A stretch of 31,457 bases of DNA from positions 1 through 31,457 of the IMG/VR virus record IMGVR_UViG_3300006921_000075, one strand, 5' to 3'. The first letter of the stretch is position 1, and each line of letters starts with the position of its first letter. The notes below the pieces were generated by a model. That model was not told the DNA's origin. It saw only the letters and a program-made list of their open reading frames with translations, and made no database searches. Shown here in pieces: positions 6,437 to 14,700 of the stretch. This DNA is from a virus. The position numbers and the translations under genes were made by a program.

Positions 6437-8638
6437 ATGATAGTGGATAAGTTAGGCGGGAAAAGGGTTGCAGTTAGGTATCGTGACCCAGTAACGCTTG
6501 ACCGAAAGCAAGATATAATAAGCCACATTTACCCTTATGGTTTTATTAGAGATGAAGAAGCAGATTTAGTTTCAGCAATAAGAAAGGAAGAGGGTTTTAG
6601 TGGTCTTTATGGTGAATCACTTACTAAGATAACACTTAGCGACCCTTATGAAGTATCACAACTAAAGGATAAGTTTTCACAGACTTGGGAATGTAATATC
6701 CCCTTCACTAATAGAGTACTTATGGATAATGGTAAAGAGTACCCATTCTATAAGCATCGTGTATGGTATGTCGACCTTGAATGGAATGAAAGGGAAGAAG
6801 TAACGGTTGCGACTGTCTATGATAATTACATGGGGAAATATCTAACGTGGTTTGTATCACCGCCCGGTCAAACTCACCCACCATTAGTAAGTAAGTTAGG
6901 AGATAAAACATTCAATCCCCCACTTAAAGCATTCAAGACCGAAAAGGAATTACTCGATGATTTCTTCCATGTGATGATGAAGAAAGACCCAGATGTATTG
7001 ACAGGTTGGTTCTTTATGGGTGCTGATATGCGAGTCCTGTTTGATGCTTGTAAGAGGCATGGTTGGAATGCAGGTAAAAGAATGAGTCCACATGGTTCTG
7101 TTCGTTATCAGTTTGATGATTGGTCACAATGTATCAAAGGCAGAATTACTATTGACCTAATGACTGTATTCTGTAAGTTATGGCGAATAAAGAACGGGCA
7201 ACTACCTGGTCAAAGCCTAAAAGATGTATCGCAGTTTGTTCTTGAAGATGAAGAAAAGATGGACCTAGCAGACGGGCATGATACATACTATACTGACATC
7301 GGTCTATACATTGACTATAACATACAAGACGTAGCATTACTTCCTAAATTAGATAAGATGTTGAATTGTATCGACCACTATATCAACTTACAGCATATTG
7401 TTCAGTGTGATTTTACAACAACTCCTTGGGTCACTAGATTAGCAACAGTATTATTTATGCGTGATAAAGAAATTGACTGGAAGATGCCTTCAAGGGCTCA
7501 GTTTGGTTATGAAGATTATCAAGGTGCAGATATACAAGAACCGGTAGCAGGGCTATATGAAAATGTTGCCATCATGGATATTAGAGCCATGTACCATAGT
7601 AATGTCGTTAAGTATAATATATCTTGGGAAACTTTACTTGATGAGAAGAATGCTGTGTTCGATACAGACGCACCAACAGGTGCATTAGGTCGTGCTATGA
7701 ACCTACTTACAGATTTAAGAAATGAGTACAAGGCTAATATGAAGGCTTCGACAACCAAAGACGAAAAGACTAAATGGGATTCGGCTCAATTCGCAACAAA
7801 GTCCCTAGTGGCTTCGCTGTATGGAGTGTGTGGCGATAGCCGATTCGGTATGTATCACCCTGCGGTAGCGGCGGCCATTACTAGGGAATCAAGAAACACT
7901 CTTTTTACGCTTAGGGATAAATGTATTGAATGGGGTTGTGATGTAATTTATGGTCATACTGATTCTGTTTTCGTATGTGTTGAATCCCCCGAAGCGGGTG
8001 TGGAGATGGTTGAGTGGATTAACAAAGAAATGGCTCCGATAGAAACTGAATATGAAAAGCATTGTGAGCGTATGCTTCTTAAGGCTAAGAATAGATACGC
8101 AGGTAAGGTAGTATGGACTGATGGTAAATACCACGAACCCGACTATTATATCAAGGGGATTGAATCTAAGCAAGCAAGGATGCCTCAGATAATGAAGGAT
8201 GCTATGAATACAACTATAAACTCTATGCTTGATGGTAAAAGTGAAGAAAGTGTTACAGAGAAAGTATGTAATATTATACATGATATGATAGATGGTAGCA
8301 TATCCCTTGATGACCTAAAACAGAAAGGTAAATTAAAGAAAGACCTAAAAGACTATAAGACAATAGGTGGCTCGGCAGCAGGAGCATTATGGGCGAATAC
8401 ACACTTAGGAAAACAATATAGAAAAGGTTCATATTTTTGGAATCTGATAGATAATAACGGAAGGTTTATATCTTTTGACAGGGTGGAAGAACTACCAGCA
8501 ACCATCGGGATAGGGTACGAGATAATGTCTGATAGATATATTTTAGAGAAAGTTAAACCTTTCTATGAAATAGCATCTTGGGATATGTCTCCACTATACG
8601 ATGCGAAGAAGGGAAGGAAAACAGTAGAGTGGTTATAA
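6437..8638 (+). CDS. polB: Family B DNA polymerase with 3'-5' exonuclease domain
   Basis: 733 residues, slightly shorter than cellular archaeal PolB (~780). The exonuclease motifs are present: VDLEW (D113, E115), MGADMRVL (D197) and YNIQD (Y294, D298). Polymerase motif A is DIRAMYHS (D381), in place of the usual DxxSLYPS. Motif B is KSLVASLYG (K455 to G463), with Ala instead of the common Asn. Motif C is YGHTDS (505-510), with His507 in place of the first Asp; the metal-binding Asp509 remains. Proofreading and synthesis both look intact. The N-terminal end has the TWECNIPFTNR segment typical of archaeal/phage PolB. The last residues are Thr-Val-Glu-Trp-Leu; archaeal PolB often carries its clamp-binding motif at the C-terminus. 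It probably replicates the viral genome together with the clamp and primase encoded here. Confidence 0.95.
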   Translation: MIVDKLGGKRVAVRYRDPVTLDRKQDIISHIYPYGFIRDEEADLVSAIRKEEGFSGLYGESLTKITLSDPYEVSQLKDKFSQTWECNIPFTNRVLMDNGKEYPFYKHRVWYVDLEWNEREEVTVATVYDNYMGKYLTWFVSPPGQTHPPLVSKLGDKTFNPPLKAFKTEKELLDDFFHVMMKKDPDVLTGWFFMGADMRVLFDACKRHGWNAGKRMSPHGSVRYQFDDWSQCIKGRITIDLMTVFCKLWRIKNGQLPGQSLKDVSQFVLEDEEKMDLADGHDTYYTDIGLYIDYNIQDVALLPKLDKMLNCIDHYINLQHIVQCDFTTTPWVTRLATVLFMRDKEIDWKMPSRAQFGYEDYQGADIQEPVAGLYENVAIMDIRAMYHSNVVKYNISWETLLDEKNAVFDTDAPTGALGRAMNLLTDLRNEYKANMKASTTKDEKTKWDSAQFATKSLVASLYGVCGDSRFGMYHPAVAAAITRESRNTLFTLRDKCIEWGCDVIYGHTDSVFVCVESPEAGVEMVEWINKEMAPIETEYEKHCERMLLKAKNRYAGKVVWTDGKYHEPDYYIKGIESKQARMPQIMKDAMNTTINSMLDGKSEESVTEKVCNIIHDMIDGSISLDDLKQKGKLKKDLKDYKTIGGSAAGALWANTHLGKQYRKGSYFWNLIDNNGRFISFDRVEELPATIGIGYEIMSDRYILEKVKPFYEIASWDMSPLYDAKKGRKTVEWL

Positions 8639-9009
8639 TGAAAGGACAAAGAACGCCGAAGAAAATGACAGTAAAACAGGTCATGCAACAAGACTTAAGA
8701 GAAATGAAAGAAAAAGTGGATTTGATTGAAGAAAAACATAATCAATTAGTGAGTGTTTTTATTGACTTTAGCAAACACGCTGAGAATATGACAACACTTT
8801 TACATCTTCATCTATTAGACGCAGGTCTAGCAGTTAAGGAAGAATGTAGTGGGTGTGGTATGAATATCATTTATCCTCATGCGTTTGAAGAAATACAGGC
8901 TATGCCGGTCTGCCCTAACAGGATTAACAACAATGGTGAAGAAGTTAAAGAGTGTATGGATGGTTTTAACCACATAGAAAATCCCTTTGCTAATAATGAA
9001 GAAGAGTGA
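8638..9009 (+). CDS. Small coiled-coil and Cys-pair protein
   Basis: 123 residues, starting at the ATG that shares a base with the PolB stop (TAATG), so it is co-translated with PolB. The N-terminal ~45 residues are basic, then form a coiled coil (LREMKEKVDLIEEKHNQL). The C-terminal half has CSGCG and later CPN and ECMDG, which may form a zinc site. The end is acidic (NNEEE). No known family. The coupling to PolB suggests a replication accessory role, but that is only context. Confidence 0.6.
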   Translation: MKGQRTPKKMTVKQVMQQDLREMKEKVDLIEEKHNQLVSVFIDFSKHAENMTTLLHLHLLDAGLAVKEECSGCGMNIIYPHAFEEIQAMPVCPNRINNNGEEVKECMDGFNHIENPFANNEEE

Positions 9010-9013
9010 ATAT

Positions 9014-9871
9014 ATGGAGTCATCATATAATCCCTATGAAGTAATAGGTGATGTTAAACTCCGTATAAGCAAATCATCCTTTATGTCGGCAAGGCAGTGT
9101 CCTCGTAAGTATTGGTGGAATAAGGTAGCATTACCCGATGTAAGAATACCCGCCACCGAGTTTATGATTAAAGGAACAATAGTGCATGAAGGTGTCGAGA
9201 ATCTATATACTACTAAAGAACAACATACGGGGCTAGAGACTATAAGAGCCCAGTTACCCGTAGCGACAGAGTATGATGACACCTTTGACGAAATCGCAGT
9301 TATGGAGACACAACGCTTGGAAGTATGGGGCAACGAGTTCTTCTTGCCGATTGAGGCAGAAGTAAAGAAGGAGGTGTATGACCCTGAATATGATGTTGTT
9401 CTTTCGGGTATGTGGGATGGTCTTATGCTACACCCCGATGGTGGTCTTTGTATTATGGAATTGAAAACAGGTGACCTTAGTACCGCTAAGTTAAGCAGGG
9501 TGCGAAGAGAATTATGTTTCTATACTAGAATGATTAGACTACTAGGCTATGAAGAAAAATATGGTCCTGTGACTCACATGATGCTAATATCCTCTGATTG
9601 CACCAACCCTAAAACAGCAGAGACTTTACTAAAAAGTAAAAACAAAGAAGTCTATGTTGGAGATGTTAAGGGGATAACTGTAATAGAGAAACTAGGTAAG
9701 CGTAGCCACACTGCTTTTGAAAAAGACTATGCTAGGATTGTTAATACTCTTAAGATGAAAGATTGGACTCCTAAGTGGAGCGAATACTTCTGTGCAAACT
9801 ATTGTGATTTCTATTTATCATGTGATGAAGAGTTACATGGTGCTGGTCAAGACCCAACGGTGATAGTATGA
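9014..9871 (+). CDS. Cas4/RecB-like PD-(D/E)XK nuclease with Fe-S cluster
   Basis: 285 residues. The nuclease core is visible: GTIVHEG (H58), MWDGLM (D135) and MELKTG (E149, K151), followed by RRELCFYTRM where the family has its QxxxY helix. Four Cys fit the Fe-S cluster of Cas4/AddB-type enzymes: C29 (QCPRKYWW) near the N-terminus, and C260, C264 and C270 near the C-terminus. It likely acts as a DNA exonuclease in recombination or end processing. ATG 9014 is preferred because the frame from 8987 or 8996 runs far into the previous gene, but ATG 8996 cannot be excluded. There is no CRISPR array in the window, so this is a viral repair or replication nuclease and not part of an adaptation module here. 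Confidence 0.85.
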   Translation: MESSYNPYEVIGDVKLRISKSSFMSARQCPRKYWWNKVALPDVRIPATEFMIKGTIVHEGVENLYTTKEQHTGLETIRAQLPVATEYDDTFDEIAVMETQRLEVWGNEFFLPIEAEVKKEVYDPEYDVVLSGMWDGLMLHPDGGLCIMELKTGDLSTAKLSRVRRELCFYTRMIRLLGYEEKYGPVTHMMLISSDCTNPKTAETLLKSKNKEVYVGDVKGITVIEKLGKRSHTAFEKDYARIVNTLKMKDWTPKWSEYFCANYCDFYLSCDEELHGAGQDPTVIV

Positions 9872-10065
9872 ATACAAAAGATTTACAAAACTTAACGACA
9901 ATAGAAATGTGTGAAGAATGCGGCAAACTAAAAATGTGGAATATAACACATACATTCGCAGTAGCCATGCAAGAAGGCAAAGGTTTATCAAAGAATAGAA
10001 TTAGGACTTGTCAAGGGTGTGGTGCAGTTGAAGGATATGATGGACCTACTGACATTTCCTCGTGA
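9868..10065 (+). CDS. Small zinc-ribbon protein
   Basis: 65 residues with two Cys pairs, CEEC at 15-18 and CQGC at 48-51, the usual spacing of a zinc ribbon. The start overlaps the nuclease stop (ATGA), and the end runs 29 nt into the primase gene in another frame. It may bind nucleic acid or help the nuclease or primase. No family is assigned. Confidence 0.65.
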   Translation: MNTKDLQNLTTIEMCEECGKLKMWNITHTFAVAMQEGKGLSKNRIRTCQGCGAVEGYDGPTDISS

Positions 10066-11050
10066 AATAGGTTTGAAAAGAAAGATATGTACTAGCGAAT
10101 ATAATTTCAAAGAGTATGTGAGGAAACTCAATGGTAAGGCAGATTTATACACGAGTCTATACTCATTTGGTAACATGGATGATAAAGATAATACAGCCAT
10201 CATGGATAGAGCGTGGTGGGATTTTGATTCTAACGATGACTATACAATAGAGCAAGTCAAAGATGATGTTGCTATGCTTCTATGCAGATTAGAGGGTGAT
10301 GTAAGATTAGTTGCGACAGGAAGAGGATTTCATGTTCATCAGTTATTTGATATATCGGTAGATTCACGAAGATGGAGACATACTATTGATAGATACCAAA
10401 GATTCATGGCTAATGGTCTTTTAACACTAGACGGTGTTGGTTATCCTCGAAAACTATGCAGAATCCCACATACATATAACGCTAAAAGGGGGCGTTTTGC
10501 GGTAATGGTGGATGTAAATACTTTCAAGACGACTCCACAGACGACTCTTATAGCAAATAGGCCGAAAGAATCACCCGTTGCACATCTTCATCCGTATTGG
10601 GGAGAAAAAAGAAAGGATGGTGGTTTTGATATAAGACAATGGGCTGCGAGTAACCCTGTCGAGTTGATGGGCGATTGGAATAAACAACAAGTAACGGTCA
10701 TAGAAGGAACACAAGAGGCTATTCCTATGATTCCATGTCTGCAACGAGAAATAGAAGTATCAAATCCCCCACACCATATACGGGTCGCATTAGCACAACA
10801 TTTATTTGAGCACTTAAGAAACTTCGCAGAACCAACTGCTTTAACATATGAGCAGAAACAGGAAATGATAGATTTAGCGGTCTTATTTATTCAGAAACTA
10901 GAGTGGCAAGACTACAATGAACAGGTCACAAGGAAAGCACTAAATACTCTTGTGTCTTACGGAAGGTCTACGTCTTGTGCGTGGTTCTGCAAGCGTGGCC
11001 TTTGTGCGGCTCCGTGTTGGCGAGATGATGGAACTAGGCGTGAATACTGA
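10037..11050 (+). CDS. Archaeo-eukaryotic primase: PriS catalytic domain with PriL-like Fe-S domain
   Basis: About 337 residues. The AEP catalytic motifs are WDFDS (D62, D64), GRGFHVHQLF (H99/H101) and a basic stretch KLCRIPHTYNAKRGR near 140-155 that matches the nucleotide-binding motif. The C-terminal ~110 residues have the Cys layout of the large primase subunit: C234 (IPCL), then C314, C318, C323 and C327 (CAWFCKRGLCAAPCW). They would hold a 4Fe-4S cluster used in initiation. A single chain thus seems to combine PriS and PriL functions. The start is uncertain: ATG 10037 and ATG 10040 have poor ribosome sites, and GTG 10019 is also possible. It would make primers for PolB. Its stop is followed by a TATA box. 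Confidence 0.85.
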   Translation: MMDLLTFPREIGLKRKICTSEYNFKEYVRKLNGKADLYTSLYSFGNMDDKDNTAIMDRAWWDFDSNDDYTIEQVKDDVAMLLCRLEGDVRLVATGRGFHVHQLFDISVDSRRWRHTIDRYQRFMANGLLTLDGVGYPRKLCRIPHTYNAKRGRFAVMVDVNTFKTTPQTTLIANRPKESPVAHLHPYWGEKRKDGGFDIRQWAASNPVELMGDWNKQQVTVIEGTQEAIPMIPCLQREIEVSNPPHHIRVALAQHLFEHLRNFAEPTALTYEQKQEMIDLAVLFIQKLEWQDYNEQVTRKALNTLVSYGRSTSCAWFCKRGLCAAPCWRDDGTRREY

Positions 11051-11056
11051 AAAAGG

Positions 11057-11066
11057 TTTTTATAGG
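11057..11066 (+). promoter_or_regulatory. TATA box for the 43-residue zinc protein
   Basis: TTTTTATAGG, just after the primase stop. The TTATAG centre (11062.5) lies 25.5 nt before ATG 11088, the same spacing as for PolB and the ERCC4 nuclease. It supports a leaderless start there. Confidence 0.55.
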
Positions 11067-11087
11067 TCCAGTTCTCCTATAAGTATT

Positions 11088-11219
11088 ATGCACAAAGAAC
11101 CTTGTGTTCGATGTATGTCGGTTAATATGGTTATGCCTGTGCATGGGTCAAGAAAATGTATTTCATGTTTTCTTAGTGTTGATTCGTGCTCAGAAGGTCA
11201 TCCTACATACTTGAATTAA
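11088..11219 (+). CDS. Very small zinc-binding protein
   Basis: 43 residues with CVRC at 6-9 and CISC at 24-27, plus a further Cys at 34. This is a compact zinc-finger-like pattern. The frame is open further upstream (to 10950) inside the primase gene, but the TATA box 25.5 nt before ATG 11088 and the restriction of the Cys pairs to this part favour the short form. Role unknown; such small zinc proteins in archaeal viruses are often transcription or DNA-binding factors. Confidence 0.6.
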   Translation: MHKEPCVRCMSVNMVMPVHGSRKCISCFLSVDSCSEGHPTYLN

Positions 11220-11224
11220 GAATG

Positions 11225-11232
11225 CTTATAAG
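11225..11232 (+). promoter_or_regulatory. TATA box for the ERCC4 nuclease gene
   Basis: CTTATAAG, a perfect 8-bp palindrome in the gap between the zinc protein and the nuclease. Its centre is 25.5 nt before ATG 11254. There is no Shine-Dalgarno before that ATG, so a leaderless transcript is likely. Confidence 0.65.
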
Positions 11233-11253
11233 TAATGACTAAGTCGATTGGTC

Positions 11254-11787
11254 ATGCGTGAACTACCTCGTGGGTATCTCATAGTGGATGATAGAGAAAA
11301 TGATAAAGTAATCCATAAATTATTTATGTCTCTAGGTGATGCTAAAACAGACCCAAATGGTAAAGTATATGTTACTCGTCTTAAGACAGGGGATTATATC
11401 ATAGATGATTGGATTATAGAGGCTAAAGAAATCAAAGACTTATCTGCATCAATAATAGGGCAGGGGCGGTCTAGAACCATAGCGGCTCAGTTAAGGGATA
11501 TGAATGAGTATGCTGCTGATAATACAATGACACCATATCTGGTAGTATATGGGGAGACTAAAGACCTCAAACCATTCTTTGCCAAAGGAAAAAAAGGAGG
11601 AAAACAAAACGCTGTGATACAAAAAGCGAGAATGAAGAGTAGGATAGCGGCATTCAAAAAGACCTTTCTTTTTCGATTTCCCGCTACACATTTTTTTGAA
11701 GTTGAAACGCTAGAAGATTATGTTGCATGGATTATTGAAGCATATACTCAAAAAGTCGTTTTGAATCACGCTCCATCCTCAGAATAA
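11254..11787 (+). CDS. ERCC4-domain (XPF/Hef/Mus81-like) structure-specific nuclease
   Basis: 177 residues made up of one nuclease domain. The family motif is spread over VDDRE (11-15), TGDY (D47), IIEAKEIKDL (E56, K58, D62) and SIIGQGRSRTIAAQL, where cellular proteins have GDxxxERKxxxD and GRxxxQ. The catalytic Asp, Glu and Lys are kept although Arg of the ERK triplet is Ala. There is no helicase and no clear helix-hairpin-helix part. Such enzymes cut branched DNA, and in archaeal viruses they probably resolve replication or recombination intermediates. ATG 11254 is chosen over TTG 11248 from the TATA spacing. The 3' end overlaps the convergent tail hub gene by 22 bp. Confidence 0.85.
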   Translation: MRELPRGYLIVDDRENDKVIHKLFMSLGDAKTDPNGKVYVTRLKTGDYIIDDWIIEAKEIKDLSASIIGQGRSRTIAAQLRDMNEYAADNTMTPYLVVYGETKDLKPFFAKGKKGGKQNAVIQKARMKSRIAAFKKTFLFRFPATHFFEVETLEDYVAWIIEAYTQKVVLNHAPSSE

Positions 11788-14700
11788 CTATCAGCATCAC
11801 CCGAAGTTTTTCTTAATTTATCACTTGATGCCCTACCGTCTGATTTGTAAATAATATTACCGCTAGAATCGTATGTGCCGCTAGAAGTTTTTGTATTAAT
11901 AGAATCTTTTGTTCCACTTAAGAATCCTTTTGTATTATCCCCTGTTGTTAATTTGCTCTTAGAAGATAAATTACCTATTGATGCTCTTTCTCTAGTATTA
12001 AATATTACATTAACACCTTTTATTAATAATGAACCAAATGGAGAACTATCTTTCCCATCCTTTACAGTAAGTAATGAACCTCCGGGAACTCTTCCAACAG
12101 TAATTTTAATTTTATTACCTGCAATATTAGCCCCTAATAATTTATCACCGTTGAATACCATAAGTCTTTGTGTTTCATCAGAAGATTTAATATTAAGAAT
12201 CTTTTCGCTTACGTGACCACTATCTATACACTCAACAAGACAATTTATAGAGTACGTTTCACCACCACCTGTTTTGGGTGCTAATACATATAACTGTACC
12301 ATTATTCTATCGTCTATACTATCAATAGGTACTGTTACAGTAACAGAGCCTTCGTGATAATCTGATTTATCAACAACCCCTGTTTCTGCTATGTGGCTCA
12401 CTCCGGGTAGTGTAAAGCCTTCGGAAGTTATCATAGCACTACCGCTTTCTATCTTATTAGAATTACCTATTCCTTCAATACCCTTAACTCTTTTTGAGTT
12501 AGTATCACCCTTCTTGTCAAATCCTAATAAGCCTGTTTTACCACCAAGTTTCAAATCTAAATCTGTCTTACCTCTAATACTATTTAGAGAACCTCTGCTT
12601 AGTCTGTTTATACTTATTTTTGATTTAGTCTTTAGAGAACCTATACTGTCTGTGAATTGGTCAGGCATACCTTCTATGTTACTTTGTTTTATATGTCTTG
12701 ACGAGTACCCACTAACAACATTATGGTTTTTACCAATACCCCTGTTTGTAATTATAGATGCGTCATAATCCCCATAACCTTCTTTTCTGTCATCATCAAC
12801 ATCAGAACCATGACCTCCTTCATCACCAACTTCATTCCCATCTTGACCGCCTATATCTTGTATAGGTTTAGGTGCAGGTAATAGTGGGTTTAGTAATGAT
12901 TGCGATTCATTTTTCTGTAATACTAATTTTACCTCGCACTTGTTATATGGTCTTTCATTCCATACTACCCTATTTATCATTAGATTATCACTACTTATGT
13001 TTAGGTTAGCATCTGTATATGTTATTGTTCTTGCAGGTCTATACACAAAGTCATCAACTATTTCAATCCTAGAAGCATAGTATAGAGCTCTTGGTCTAAG
13101 ATGCCATAGTGGTCCTTGACGGCCTTGTGAATCTTCACTACCTAGTGGTCTGTAATATAGGGATAATCCTAGCGGGAAGGCTGAACCTTCATTAACAGGA
13201 TTGCCATGCGAAAGGTCTAATACTGATGTTGCCACATCGGGTATTGCTGATATTCTATTACCTTTGTTAGATTTACTCGATATACTATTATTACTTCTAT
13301 ATTTTAGTAAGTCATCACAATATTCTGCGTTAAATGATACTATGATTCTGCTTGTTGAATCGCCCCCGTATGATTGTGGGAATGCTATTTCGTAAAACCC
13401 ATTACCTTTTACATCAAGATATACAATATTACTAGGTGCTAAGGTAGTATTGATAGTTCTCTGTGCATCAAATGGTGCATCTATTAACCATATTCTATAA
13501 TGTGTTTCGTTAGCAGTATTTGAAGCGTGTGTTATAAATACTCTTAATTCATTACCTGTGCTTGTACTCACTTTAGGAGCATTCTTAGGGATGTGGACTA
13601 TTTGAAGTGCCTTTTCTATACAATTTACACCGTATGGAGCATATTGTCCTGTGTGATTTGTGTCGTGCATATCATAGACATTACAAGAACCAGAGCCATG
13701 ATAACCAACACCTTCTTCTAAATATTCCCAATCCCTTTTACTTCCTATGTATATTTCATCCCAAGCATCTCCATGTGTATTTGTTTGGTTACTTGCTCCT
13801 TGTGATTGTGTTCTGCCGGAATATATTATACCATCGAGATTACCATCCATAGCATTTTGTCTCCCACCTATAATCGCACCACCTAAATTACTATGTGGGA
13901 ATAATGTCGAGTAAGTATGTAATCCATCGGGCATTGATTGTATTAGTGGTGTGGATATGTAACCAAACCTACCGCCGGAAGTCATAGGGTTATGTGAACC
14001 TGTTGTTCCTATTATAGTCGCATCAACAGTATAGTTTTTCTCTTTATTTTTGTTGTATTCTGATTTAGCCATGACTAATGCTTGATTAGGGGATGAAATA
14101 CTCCATGCTTGTAAAGTTTTCCATCTTAAGTTATTGTCTGCTCCTGAAATTGGTTTAGGATAATCCACAAACGATGCACCACCATTATACACAACCCTTA
14201 CGTTAGTTATCTGTCCTGTACCTTCTACAGTTACATTTGACTTTATAAAATTACTTCTTGTTAGTGCAGTTGATTGTTTGTATGACGGTCTAAACTCAAA
14301 CCTATTATCTTTACCTACCATATAGAAGAATGTTGTTGTATTACCTGCCGAGCCGGGTCCGGATTGCTTACTTGCTGCTTGGATAATATTTAAGGATGTT
14401 TTACCCCTTGCGTCTAAAGCATCACCGTAATTATCAAGGGTAGTACCACCTAATTGTGTACTATCCATTCTATAAGTTATAGGTACGTTATTAATATCGT
14501 AATTAAAAGGCATATTATTTCCTTTCAACCAAGTTTTTGTTCTGCTCATTTGCCAAAGAAGTCTCATTTTATCATGTTCCCATTTAGTATTATTACCTGC
14601 TGTTTCGACAAATCCATCTACTGTCATTAGGGCAAATAAACCATATAGTGATGACCAATTACTATATACTGAATGTTCGTTATCTTTATTTAACTCAGGG

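Noticed and set aside
9014-9871. Cas4-like protein as part of a CRISPR system
   Set aside because: No Cas1, Cas2 or repeat-spacer array in the window; Cas4-like nucleases are common replication or recombination genes in archaeal viruses.
11875-13852. Plus-strand open frames inside the giant tail hub gene
   Set aside because: Antisense shadows of a 9.7-kb gene; the proteins are Leu/Ser/Pro-rich without domains, and no TATA box at the expected distance was seen.
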